64,000 nucleotides of DNA from Marinimicrobium alkaliphilum (GTDB lineage: Bacteria > Pseudomonadota > Gammaproteobacteria > Pseudomonadales > Cellvibrionaceae). The notes under the pieces were generated by a model that worked only from the letters and a program-made list of their open reading frames with translations, had not been told where the DNA came from and did no database searches. Below, piece by piece: positions 8,746-16,782 of this stretch; position 1 is the stretch's first letter, and each line of letters opens with the position of its first letter. The DNA lies in assembly GCF_003259155.1 (NCBI RefSeq), contig NZ_QGMQ01000006.1, positions 186,001 to 250,000 on the forward strand. Direction: 5' to 3'. The translations under genes were made by a program, and so were the position numbers.

Positions 8746-10191
8746 TTACGCCCGCGTCGCGACAATCCTCGCGCTGACTACCGCCGCCAGAGCTCCGATG
8801 GCCGCAAGCCCGGCGTAAAGGACCAGAACTGACCCAAGTCCTCCAACACCATACATCAGCGCAGTCGCTATCAAGGGCGCAGCAAACTGTGCGAGGAAAA
8901 AGGTGCCGGTCCATAGACCCGTTCCTCGTCCCCGAACCTCTGCGGGCAATACGCGCAATGTCCATGTCAGCAGGTTGGGGAGCAGCATGCCACCCCCAAC
9001 ACACGCTACAACGGCGAACACCGCTGCCACAGGGAATGAGGTAGCCAGCCCAGTCCCCACAAAACCAATCGCACACAGGGAAAGCCCGCCTGCCAGCAAC
9101 GCCTGCGCCGAAAAGGCATCAAACTTGCGGAAAATTTGCGTTCCCAATGCCACCCCAACGTTAGCCACCGCGCCTACGGCGCCTATCTTGGCGGGCGAGA
9201 TGACACCCGTGAGACCGAGGATCGGACCCAGGTTGACGATCATAGTGTAGAAAAGCAGGCCAGCCCCGAATGTGATCGCTACGATGGGCATAACGCTTCT
9301 GTAAGGGAGCCGGACAGTCTGGTTGGATGATGGCTCTGCCGTGACATGGGGCTCGAACAAAATAAAACCCGCCGCAACTGCAATGGGCAATGCCAATGCG
9401 TAGAGGACAAAAGGACCTCGCGCACCAAACGCTTCCCCTAGCATACCGCCCACGGCGATCAGAACGATCGCACTCAGGGCGACAACAGCAACCTGGGCAG
9501 CCACCCAACGCTCCCGTTGGCGGCCCTGAAAATAGTCACCAATCATTGTTGTCGCCACGGTCATAATCGCCGCCTCGGTCACACCCAACGCGACACGCGC
9601 AACGATCAACGAATAGAGACCGGTGAGCATCAACGGAACAAGTCCAACCAATGCGTAAAGCACCAGAGCCGTCACCAAGAGTTTTTTGCGACCGGTGCGA
9701 TCGGACAGCCAGCCGGCCAAGGGCGAGAAAAGGGCAACACACAACGCCGGTATCGTCAGCGCCACAGGAACCAAGAAGCTGGAGCCTGGTACGCTCGCAA
9801 ACTCTCTTAGCAACAACGGAAGCACTGGCACCAGCGATATGATGGCCATTGTCGGCATAACCGATGCAATCAAAAGAATAATGCCGTGCCGGGTCTTGGC
9901 TTTTGAGGACTTGTCATCTTTCCACTTCACCGCGAGCAAACCAGACTTTTCCATCCTCTTCAAATGCTCGGCAACAACATCTTTGAGGTCACCCAGTTTG
10001 TCATCCAGGGCGGTCACCCGCACCCGGAGTCTATCCGCCTCCGGAAAGAGCTCGCATTCGCCTGCGGGAAGACGTATCAATGTACTTTGCTCACCCTGCT
10101 CAACATCAAATTTATGTGACCAATGCTGACAAAGACGTCGAACCAGCTGTTCGGCTGTGTCGATGTTTATGATTGTTTCTGAAGTGGGCAT
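8746..10191 (-). CDS. MFS transporter with N-terminal DUF2218 domain
   Basis: Inner-membrane transporter of 481 residues. Residues from about 100 to the end carry twelve predicted helices with the MFS motif A (GWLSDRTGRKKLL) between helices 2 and 3. Residues 1 to about 90 are soluble and match the small DUF2218 family: VRRLCQHWSHKF, then a CELFPEADRLRVRV strand, then VVAEHLKRME. DUF2218 is normally a free-standing protein of about this length, so this is a fusion. The start has GGAGGAG a few bases upstream. It lies 80 bases after the FAH-family gene, so it probably ends the ring-cleavage operon and moves the aromatic substrate or an intermediate across the inner membrane. The role of the DUF2218 part is unknown. 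Confidence 0.88.
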   Translation of the reverse strand: MPTSETIINIDTAEQLVRRLCQHWSHKFDVEQGEQSTLIRLPAGECELFPEADRLRVRVTALDDKLGDLKDVVAEHLKRMEKSGLLAVKWKDDKSSKAKTRHGIILLIASVMPTMAIISLVPVLPLLLREFASVPGSSFLVPVALTIPALCVALFSPLAGWLSDRTGRKKLLVTALVLYALVGLVPLMLTGLYSLIVARVALGVTEAAIMTVATTMIGDYFQGRQRERWVAAQVAVVALSAIVLIAVGGMLGEAFGARGPFVLYALALPIAVAAGFILFEPHVTAEPSSNQTVRLPYRSVMPIVAITFGAGLLFYTMIVNLGPILGLTGVISPAKIGAVGAVANVGVALGTQIFRKFDAFSAQALLAGGLSLCAIGFVGTGLATSFPVAAVFAVVACVGGGMLLPNLLTWTLRVLPAEVRGRGTGLWTGTFFLAQFAAPLIATALMYGVGGLGSVLVLYAGLAAIGALAAVVSARIVATRA

Positions 10192-10271
10192 GACGCTCCT
10201 CCGTTATTGTGTTTTTGTTTGGTACCAAGTAAAACGAGAAAGACCATTTGAACGGGTCTCACTTTTTATCT

Positions 10272-11255
10272 TTATCGTTCTGGCGCGAGAATACGCTGAT
10301 CGATCACACCAAAGGGGGCCCGTCCATCGGATGAAACCGCTTCCATCCGCACCTGCTCGCCAAACGCCATAAATGCGGTTTTGGCCTCACCTTGGTCAAT
10401 TATTTCGATAACTCGTCGCTCGGATATACAGGCGGAACCCGCATTTCGATCGACATTGGAAACGGTGCCGGATCCAACTATGGTACCCGGCGACAGACGT
10501 CGGGTACGTGCGGCATGGGCAATGAGCTGACCAAAACTAAAATTCATCTCACCGCCGTGGGGCTCCCCGAAACGCTTACCGTTACGTGTCACCTTCAAGT
10601 TCAGCTGAACACGGCCATTGCACCAGTCGGCGCCGAGCTCATCTGGGGTAACCGCCACCGGTGCGAAACTGGTGGACGGTTTGGCCTGTACAAAGCCAAA
10701 GCCGGATTTCATTTCCCGTGGCCCCAGCGCACGCAGACTCCAGTCATTGAGCTGTACGAGCAAACGTATACGACCGTGCGCCTCGTCGGCATCCGCGCCC
10801 ATAGGCACCTCGTCAACGATTGCACCAAACTCGCCCTCGAAATCTATTCCGTCTGCTTCTGATGGCAATGTGATATCGGCCCTTGGCCCCCGAAAATCGT
10901 CACTGGCGCCCTGGTACATCACCGGCACGGTGTCAAATTCGGGAATCGGTGGGGTGTTGAAAGCTCGCTCCATCAAATGCCCGTGGTTGAGATAGGCCGA
11001 CCCGTCGAGCCACTGCGGGCTGCGCGGCAAGGGCGCCAGGCAACGCTCGGGGTCGAACGCGAAGGTGTCGGCAGCCTCTCCGGCATTGACCTGCTCGTAG
11101 AGCGAGCGCAGCGCCGATTCAACTTCCTCCCAATGTTGGACGGCGTCTATCAGACTGGGCGCAATGGCAGAGGCATACACCGCGCACGTCAAATCCGCGG
11201 AGACCACTAAAAGTTCCCCGTCCAGCGTGTCGTTCGGATAAGTCGCAAGCTTCAT
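10272..11255 (-). CDS. Fumarylacetoacetate hydrolase (FAH) family protein
   Basis: Metal-dependent C-C bond hydrolase of the FAH superfamily, about 327 residues. The frame extends upstream, but the chosen ATG at 11255 has GAGGAG about eleven bases before it and gives the normal MKLATYPND start. Family signatures include YLNHGHLMERA, the DFEGEFGAIVDEVPMG metal-site strand, LNDWSLRALGPREM, and GSGTVSN near the C-terminus, which is typical of bacterial fumarylacetoacetase-like enzymes. It starts ten bases after the stop of the cyclase gene. The expected job is hydrolysis of an acylpyruvate-like ring-cleavage product, which could release acetoacetate or pyruvate. The CoA-transferase and thiolase operon nearby suits acetoacetate, but the substrate is not proven. 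Confidence 0.88.
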   Translation of the reverse strand: MKLATYPNDTLDGELLVVSADLTCAVYASAIAPSLIDAVQHWEEVESALRSLYEQVNAGEAADTFAFDPERCLAPLPRSPQWLDGSAYLNHGHLMERAFNTPPIPEFDTVPVMYQGASDDFRGPRADITLPSEADGIDFEGEFGAIVDEVPMGADADEAHGRIRLLVQLNDWSLRALGPREMKSGFGFVQAKPSTSFAPVAVTPDELGADWCNGRVQLNLKVTRNGKRFGEPHGGEMNFSFGQLIAHAARTRRLSPGTIVGSGTVSNVDRNAGSACISERRVIEIIDQGEAKTAFMAFGEQVRMEAVSSDGRAPFGVIDQRILAPER

Positions 11256-11265
11256 ACTATTATTG

Positions 11266-12066
11266 TCACTCCTCGAAGATAGCCACAGCTCTGGTCCAAC
11301 CTGCGGAGGCCGCACGAATCTTGTGCGGGAAGCAACTGATGATAAAACCGGTGGCGGGCAATGCCTCCAGGTTGTGTAGTTTCTCCAGGTGGCAATAACC
11401 GATATCACGTCCGGCCTTGTGACCTTCCCAGATCAGGGACTTATCACCGGTTTCAGCAATTTTTTCAGCGGTATAGGAGAAAGGGGCATCCCAGCTCCAC
11501 GCATCGGTGCCCGTCAATCTCACCCCCCGCTCCAGCAGATACATGGTGGCCTCGTAGCCCATGCCACAACCGGCATTGACGTAGTCACTCTCGCCGTAGC
11601 GCGACCCGGCCCGGGTATTCACAACAACGATATTCAGAGGCTCAAGCTCATAGCCGATACGGACCAACTCCCGCTCAACGTCCGCTGCGGTAACGACGTA
11701 ACCATCAGGGAAGTGCCGAAAATCCAGTTTGACCCCGGGCTGAAAGCACCACTCCAGCGGCACCTCATCAATGGTGGTCGATTTCTTCTTTTCCCCCAAC
11801 TTGGCATCCATGGTTGAGTGAAAATGATAGGGCGCATCGAGGTGCGTGCCGTTGTGAGTAGTCAGCGTAACCCACTCGGCCGCAGCGGCCTCCCCATCCG
11901 GAAAGTCGTCCTGCGTAGTGCCAGGCAACATGCTCATAAACTCGCGCACGGTATCTTCGTGTCGCTGGTAGGTAATTTTGGGGGCCAATGGCGGCGGGTC
12001 GGACAGCACGTCATTTTCGAGATAGATGGATAGGTCGACGAATCGACGCTTCACTTTCATTTTCAT
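11266..12066 (-). CDS. Cyclase-family metal-dependent hydrolase
   Basis: About 266 residues of the cyclase/kynurenine-formamidase-like family. The hallmark metal-binding motif HNGTHLDAPYHFH is present in the first half, followed by the VVVNTRAGSRYGESDY segment and a conserved GTDAWSWD strand. The ATG at 12066 is preferred because GGAG lies eight bases upstream; earlier ATGs in frame sit on top of that site. Members of this family hydrolyse amides or lactones with Zn or Mn. In an extradiol cleavage operon a lactonase or an enol-lactone/hemiketal hydrolase is plausible, but no activity can be assigned from the sequence. Confidence 0.85.
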   Translation of the reverse strand: MKMKVKRRFVDLSIYLENDVLSDPPPLAPKITYQRHEDTVREFMSMLPGTTQDDFPDGEAAAAEWVTLTTHNGTHLDAPYHFHSTMDAKLGEKKKSTTIDEVPLEWCFQPGVKLDFRHFPDGYVVTAADVERELVRIGYELEPLNIVVVNTRAGSRYGESDYVNAGCGMGYEATMYLLERGVRLTGTDAWSWDAPFSYTAEKIAETGDKSLIWEGHKAGRDIGYCHLEKLHNLEALPATGFIISCFPHKIRAASAGWTRAVAIFEE

Positions 12067-12107
12067 GCGCATCTCTCCACGCCACAAGCATTTATCCCGA
12101 GGTAGCG

Positions 12108-12479
12108 CTAGTCAGCCCTGCCCGGTGTTATCGTAAGCTCTTCAAGCCGAGCCAGAATCCGACCGTCTTCAGAGAAAGTCAGAGGTACGGGGGTCAGCGA
12201 CTGCCCCTTACAGGGTCCAATAAAACAGGCTCCCGAAACAATATTAAAGCGCGCACCATGGGCCGCACAAACAATTTCCTGACCCGCCGCATCAAGGTAG
12301 GCATCCTTACGCCAAGGCAGAGGCATGCCCTCCAAATGGGGGCAGCTATCAAAGTACCCGTAGACCGAGTCTCCCTTGCGAACGACAAACACGGAATCTC
12401 TTCCCTCTTGCCAAGGATCAAAGCCGCGTGCTTCCCGGTCAGACAAATCGTCCAAATAGCACAGAAACATAAGCCCCAT
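12108..12479 (-). CDS. Rieske [2Fe-2S] ferredoxin
   Basis: Small soluble electron carrier of 123 residues. The Rieske ligands are Cys46-x-His48 (SCPHLEGMP) and Cys71-x2-His74 (VCAAHGARF), with the glycine- and proline-rich loop GPCKGQSLTPVP after them. Its ATG overlaps the dioxygenase stop in a TAATG junction, so the two genes are translationally coupled. A type-I extradiol dioxygenase needs no electrons for turnover. The ferredoxin probably keeps the dioxygenase iron reduced, like XylT-type reactivating ferredoxins (which are plant-type, not Rieske), or serves the FAD monooxygenase. The naringenin operon of Herbaspirillum also places a ferredoxin beside an extradiol dioxygenase, as I recall it. 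Confidence 0.93.
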   Translation of the reverse strand: MGLMFLCYLDDLSDREARGFDPWQEGRDSVFVVRKGDSVYGYFDSCPHLEGMPLPWRKDAYLDAAGQEIVCAAHGARFNIVSGACFIGPCKGQSLTPVPLTFSEDGRILARLEELTITPGRAD

Positions 12480-13411
12480 TAGGCCTTATTGGGCGGAGGC
12501 GGCCCCGTGGGCGCCCACTTTTCCCGGTGCTGAAACAAAAATACTTGGGAGGTGTCTGCACCGATTTCCGCTTCCCGCGCCTTCCAGCTTTCATCGTGCA
12601 GGTCCATGTCCGCGTCATACTCCATATTGCAACCCAATGGGCTTTTGAAATACCAAAACCAGTTGGAGCCGAATATGTGACGTCCCGGGCCCCAAAAGCT
12701 CTGGTACCCTTTATTCACCATGCGCGTACCCGCCTGCATGACTTCGGTAGGACCACCCATATGAAAGGTAAAATGCTCGCAGCCTTTCATATGCGGAGGA
12801 GTCTGGATCATGAACAGCGTGTGGTGATCCTCCGTACCCGCCGGGCGCATAAAAGGCCCCACGCCGGTAAAGCGGTCGGTAGTCACAAAACCCAACCGAT
12901 CAGCGTAAAAGGCTTCAGCTTTAGCATGGTCTGGAACAAAATAAACCACATGCGACAACGTTCTCGGCCGGGGATCCGCGTCAGGCTCAGCGCCGATTAC
13001 GTTCACGTCGCGCTGCTTCGGAGCGCCGGGAGCATTGACCGCTTCTGCAGCCATAGACAAGGACTTGCGTACACTCACCTGAAAGCCCAAGGTAAACCCC
13101 ATATCGTCAACGGACTCCAGAGAACCGTCCGACAGGCGCTTGACCTCCCGGTCCTTGCTGAGCTCCGCCTCAATATCGTCCAGCACTTTCTGATCAGCCA
13201 CACCATAAACCGTTTTGCGTAACTGAGTGGCGGTTTCGAGCGGTGGAGGTAGGGACGCATCGTCCTTTGAGCGTATCACCACAGACGTCCCATCCAGCGC
13301 TTCGAAACGGCCCTCACCGACTGACTCCAGGCCGTAATCTGTCAAGTATTGGGTACAGGCTTCGATGTCATCTACACCGAAGACTAAACTGTCAGGTCCT
13401 ATAATATTCAT
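12479..13411 (-). CDS. Extradiol ring-cleavage dioxygenase, vicinal oxygen chelate (type I)
   Basis: Fe(II)-dependent cleavage of a catecholic ring next to one of the hydroxyls. The 310-residue product has two betaalphabetabetabeta modules. The active site is in the C-terminal module, with His154 (LSHVVYFV), His213 (CEHFTFHMGG) and Glu264 (CNMEYDADMD), the two-His-one-carboxylate triad of the family. A SD (GAGGAG) lies nine bases before the ATG. The gene follows the alpha/beta hydrolase after 22 bases and overlaps the ferredoxin by one base. FdeC, which opens ring A of 8-hydroxynaringenin, belongs to this general class, making a hydroxylated flavonoid or another polyphenol the leading substrate guess. 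Confidence 0.9.
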   Translation of the reverse strand: MNIIGPDSLVFGVDDIEACTQYLTDYGLESVGEGRFEALDGTSVVIRSKDDASLPPPLETATQLRKTVYGVADQKVLDDIEAELSKDREVKRLSDGSLESVDDMGFTLGFQVSVRKSLSMAAEAVNAPGAPKQRDVNVIGAEPDADPRPRTLSHVVYFVPDHAKAEAFYADRLGFVTTDRFTGVGPFMRPAGTEDHHTLFMIQTPPHMKGCEHFTFHMGGPTEVMQAGTRMVNKGYQSFWGPGRHIFGSNWFWYFKSPLGCNMEYDADMDLHDESWKAREAEIGADTSQVFLFQHREKWAPTGPPPPNKA

Positions 13412-13433
13412 TGCGCCAATCTCCTCTTATTAA

Positions 13434-14609
13434 TTAGCTTTCTTCGACGTCGGTCGCGGTACGGCCGCCCAGCGTCTCGGCCACCCAGTCGGCAATGTAG
13501 TGGCCAGCATTAATACTGTTGTCAAAGCTCGAGTGCTGCACACCACCCTCGCGCTCGGTGAAAATCTTCAGCTCGCGCTTGGGGCTATTGACCAGTTGTT
13601 CGTAGGTCCGATGGGCCCACTTGAGGGGAATCTGGGAATCTTTCTCCCCGTGGGTAACCAGGAAGGGCACCTTGATGCGGTCGAGCACGCCATCCAGATG
13701 AACGTTTTCAGCGATCTGCATGAAGTCATCAACATCCTTGGCACCCCAAACCCAGCAAACGTGGGCCCAGTAATGTGGTACAGGAAAGTCTCCCTCCTTA
13801 TCCAAGCGACGCTTCTGAACATCCCGCCAGTCGTGATTCGCACCCCAACAGACGCCGCAAGCGAAGCGCGGCTCAAAGGCCACGGCGCGCGGACAGAAAT
13901 AGCCACCAAGAGAGACACCTTCCATACCGATACGCGCGGGGTCCACATCGTCCCGAGTCTCCAGCCAGTCGACGACCGCGCTGGCCCAATGCTCACTGTC
14001 ATAACGCGCATGCAGGCCTTGGAGCCGCAACGCTTCGCCGGTGCCTGGCTGATCAATAATCAGTGATGAAACGCCCCGCTTTGCCAACCAGGACGGCAGA
14101 CCGACGCGATACTTCATCTCTTTGGTCGAGTCCAGGCCGTTGACTTGCACCAGCAGCGGCGCGGGCCCTGTTACCCCTTCAGCGCGCACCAGAAGTCCGG
14201 CAATGTGTTTGCCTTCATAGGGAATTTCAACCCTCTCGCAGTTCTCGCCCGTCAACCGGACTCCGTTGTTGAACAACGCCAGTTCGCGCTTGTACAACTC
14301 CAGCCGCCCGGGCGAGTCGTGAGCCTGTAAGCGCTCACAGGTGATCAGGTAAATGGCCGCCCGGCCGTATTTTTCCCCCGCTGACTGAAGCCTGCCGCGC
14401 TCCTCATCCTCTTCGGCCAGCCCACACAACTTGTCAGCCATGCTGGCCCAGGCATCTCGGAAAGCTTGGGTTCCGGCGGCGTCGGGCTGCGTTGAGGCCT
14501 CTTGCAGTGGGGCACACATGGCTTCGATTTCACCGATGCGCGCGCCCATCTCGATCGCCAGGTCAACGGACATGCTCCAGACATAATTTTTCGGGAAATA
14601 CTTGAACAC
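13434..14609 (-). CDS. Alpha/beta hydrolase resembling C-C bond hydrolases of the DHPON-hydrolase type
   Basis: 391-residue serine hydrolase. An N-terminal helical region of about 120 residues precedes the alpha/beta core. Nucleophile Ser233 sits in GVSLGGY; Asp324 (THGEKDSQIP) and His359 (GGVQHSSF) complete the triad. The helical N-terminal part and the triad spacing resemble 2,6-dihydroxypseudooxynicotine hydrolase, which cuts an aryl-ketone C-C bond, rather than the shorter meta-cleavage-product hydrolases. Translation begins at GTG behind an excellent AAGGAGG. It is the first gene of the minus-strand operon and lies directly behind the nod-box-like operator. Likely role: cleaving an acyl side chain from the ring or the ring-fission product. 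Confidence 0.85.
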   Translation of the reverse strand: MFKYFPKNYVWSMSVDLAIEMGARIGEIEAMCAPLQEASTQPDAAGTQAFRDAWASMADKLCGLAEEDEERGRLQSAGEKYGRAAIYLITCERLQAHDSPGRLELYKRELALFNNGVRLTGENCERVEIPYEGKHIAGLLVRAEGVTGPAPLLVQVNGLDSTKEMKYRVGLPSWLAKRGVSSLIIDQPGTGEALRLQGLHARYDSEHWASAVVDWLETRDDVDPARIGMEGVSLGGYFCPRAVAFEPRFACGVCWGANHDWRDVQKRRLDKEGDFPVPHYWAHVCWVWGAKDVDDFMQIAENVHLDGVLDRIKVPFLVTHGEKDSQIPLKWAHRTYEQLVNSPKRELKIFTEREGGVQHSSFDNSINAGHYIADWVAETLGGRTATDVEES

Positions 14610-14687
14610 AATTCCTCCTTACAGGAACTCTTGGGTGCTGTTATCCGACTCTGAGTCGACTATACCCATAGCCGACAACTCTGAATA

Positions 14688-14730
14688 ATGGATACTTTCT
14701 ATTTCAGGTATCTGGAAACTCGATACCTTG
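14688..14730. promoter_or_regulatory. Nod-box-like operator of the ring-cleavage operon
   Basis: This block matches 33 of 43 bases to the manD upstream block, including ATGGATACTT, AGGTATCT and TCGATAC. GTATC-N9-GATAC occupies 14708-14726. It lies about 78 bases before the GTG of the first operon gene and about 91 before the divergent NodD-like regulator, where a LysR-type activator would be expected to bind. Confidence 0.75.
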
Positions 14731-14776
14731 CGCCAATCTGGATCAAGCGTTGACATTGCAGTAGGCATGATGGAAA

Positions 14777-14795
14777 GTATCGTAATAATCGATAC
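14777..14795. promoter_or_regulatory. Third nod-box-like palindrome, next to the NodD-like gene
   Basis: GTATC-GTAATAATC-GATAC extends to a perfect 8-bp inverted repeat (AAGTATCG/CGATACTT). It ends 26 bases before the GTG of the regulator, a position suited to autorepression, as is common for LysR proteins. Confidence 0.7.
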
Positions 14796-14821
14796 TTCAG
14801 CTAACCAAGGTGGAACATGGT

Positions 14822-15739
14822 GTGCGGTTCGAACATCTGGATCTAAACTTGCTGGTGGCGCTTGATGCCCTACTCAAGGAGCAGAACATCACTCGCGCGG
14901 CAGAACGATTGCATCTGACGCAGTCAGCCACCAGTGGCGTCCTTGCTCGGCTGCGAGCATACTTCGAAGATGATCTTCTGGTGCAGGTGGGACGCAAAAT
15001 GCAGCCCACGCCCTATGCGCTGGAGCTGCAGCAACCGGTCAGCGACGTACTGCTCACCATCCGCTCCTCCATTATTACCAAACGGACATTCGATCCTGCT
15101 GGCAGCAAACGCCACTTTCGAATCGTCACCTCTGACTACTTGGTCACGGTGCTGCTTACCCGGCTGCTGCGGAGAGTTCAGCGCGAAGCTCCCCTGTGCA
15201 CGTGGCAAATCATGCCGCCTTCGGAATCGGCTGCAGACATGCTCACTCGCGGTGAAATCGACATGATGATTGTTCCCGAGCAGTACCTTATAGAAGGCCG
15301 ACCTGCCGAGCTGTTGTTCGAAGAGGAGCACGTTTGCGTCGTTTGGAACCAGAACGACCAGGTGGGTGACCAGCTAACCCTAGAACAATATCTAGAATTG
15401 GGGCATGTCTCTGTGGAGTTCGGCCATACACGCCTGACCAGCATTGAAGAGTGGTTTATGGCTCAGTACGGTGTAGCCCGGCGGCTGGAAGTCATTACCC
15501 AAGATTTCAACTCGCTACCGCAACTGGTGGTCGGCACCAACCGCATTGCGACCATGCACAGCCGATTGGCCCGTATCTGCGCTCAGCAATGGCCGATTCG
15601 CATTCTGCCGGCGCCAGTCAAACTCCCCACGATGCGCGAGTTCATGCACTGGAATCCGATAACCAACAACGACCCCATGCACCGATGGTTGCGAGAAAAA
15701 ATCGTAGAAACCGTCGCCGAGGAAGACTTCTCGGGCTAA
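14822..15739 (+). CDS. NodD/FdeR-like LysR-type regulator
   Basis: About 305 residues. GTG at 14822 is chosen because AGGTGG lies eight bases upstream and it yields the NodD-like start RFEHLDLNLLVALDALL; an in-frame GTG twelve bases earlier is possible. The HTH (NITRAAERLHLTQSATSGVLARLR) is followed by FEDDLLVQVGRKMQPTP, then DPAGSKRHFRI and SDYLVTVLL. The effector domain keeps many NodD positions: HVSVEFGHTRL, EEWFMAQYG.ARRLEV, GTNRIATM..RL and a final DP...WLREKI. NodD and FdeR respond to flavonoids. The gene is divergent from the ring-cleavage operon and has ATC-N9-GAT operators on both sides of the shared region. It probably activates that operon and manD. The ligand is inferred, not shown. 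Confidence 0.88.
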   Translation: MRFEHLDLNLLVALDALLKEQNITRAAERLHLTQSATSGVLARLRAYFEDDLLVQVGRKMQPTPYALELQQPVSDVLLTIRSSIITKRTFDPAGSKRHFRIVTSDYLVTVLLTRLLRRVQREAPLCTWQIMPPSESAADMLTRGEIDMMIVPEQYLIEGRPAELLFEEEHVCVVWNQNDQVGDQLTLEQYLELGHVSVEFGHTRLTSIEEWFMAQYGVARRLEVITQDFNSLPQLVVGTNRIATMHSRLARICAQQWPIRILPAPVKLPTMREFMHWNPITNNDPMHRWLREKIVETVAEEDFSG

Positions 15740-16620
15740 TCTTTTCTCAAACCAGCCAGAGCGTCAAAAAACGACTGGGCCGCCACGGACAGTTCGTGGT
15801 CACGGCGGGTTATAATGCCAACCGGTTTCTGAATAGCGGGATCACTCAACGGTTTACAGACCGCCCCCAAAGCCGTCATCTGAGGCTGGCACAGATTGGG
15901 AACGACACTGACTCCCAACCCGGCGGCCACCAGGCTACCGATGGTGGCAAGCTGATGACTCTCCAAGGTTACTTTCCAGCGCAACCCCCTTTCAGCCAAT
16001 TGCTGTTCCAGCATCAAACGGACACTGGATGGACGCTGCAAGGTGATGAATGGCTCCTTGATCAACTCGCTCCAGGCTACACTCTCCTGGTGCGAAAGCG
16101 TGCTGTCTCGCGGCACGACGGCGACGAACTGGTCAACAAAGAGCGTGGCAAAGGTCAGCGGACTGGAGGACGGTAGCTCAAACCCCACGCCGATCTCAAC
16201 TTGCCGGGCGGACACCATCTCTATTACCTGCTCATTGACCACGTCTTGAATCTTGACGTTGATCCTGGGGTAGCGTTGAACAAAGTTGCGGATCACTTCC
16301 GGCATCATATTCCCGGCAAATGAGGGCATGCAAGCCACAGTAACCTGCCCCTGTTGCAGAGAAAACCGTTGCTGCATCTCGCCCTCTATATTGTCCCACT
16401 CGGCCAACAGGCGCCTTGCCAGAGGGAGTAGAGCCAGCCCTTCCGGGGTCAGGCGCACGCTTCGCGTGGTTCTACTGAACAGCGCCCCCCCAAGCGAGTC
16501 CTCCAGCGCCTTGATCGAGAGACTGAGTGCCGACTGCGACATGTGCAACTGCTCACAGGCTTGCGCAAAGCTGAAATTTTCCGCGACCGCCAGAAAGGCC
16601 CTTAGCTGCTTGGCTGTCAT
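15736..16620 (-). CDS. LysR-type transcriptional regulator
   Basis: About 294 residues with a standard N-terminal winged helix (TAKQLRAFLAVAENFSFAQACEQLHMSQSALS) and a periplasmic-binding-protein-like effector domain (GQVTVACMPSFAGNMMPEV, then VEIGVGFELPSSS). The ATG at 16620 has GAGG eight bases upstream and removes an unlikely 20-residue leader. It is divergent from the CoA-transferase/thiolase/monooxygenase operon and is its likely regulator. Its stop codon overlaps that of the NodD-like gene by four bases. The 160-base divergent region contains no copy of the GTATC-N9-GATAC element, so the two halves of the pathway may answer to different effectors. Confidence 0.9.
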   Translation of the reverse strand: MTAKQLRAFLAVAENFSFAQACEQLHMSQSALSLSIKALEDSLGGALFSRTTRSVRLTPEGLALLPLARRLLAEWDNIEGEMQQRFSLQQGQVTVACMPSFAGNMMPEVIRNFVQRYPRINVKIQDVVNEQVIEMVSARQVEIGVGFELPSSSPLTFATLFVDQFVAVVPRDSTLSHQESVAWSELIKEPFITLQRPSSVRLMLEQQLAERGLRWKVTLESHQLATIGSLVAAGLGVSVVPNLCQPQMTALGAVCKPLSDPAIQKPVGIITRRDHELSVAAQSFFDALAGLRKD

Positions 16621-16782
16621 TTTTGAATCCTCACGGGCGTATTGTTTTGTTTTTCCAATCAATAGGACTATAAAACTCACTTAACAAATAAGTACTGTAG
16701 AGAGACACTGCTGTCAAGCCGCTTTTCACTTCGGGTGACGACAAGCGGCAACCTTTTGAACAACCAGTGGACACAGACTCTT

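Noticed and set aside
16621-16782. Possible nod-box-like site before the CoA-transferase operon
   Set aside because: No GTATC-N9-GATAC or clear ATC-N9-GAT in the divergent region; the neighbouring LysR is a better candidate regulator.
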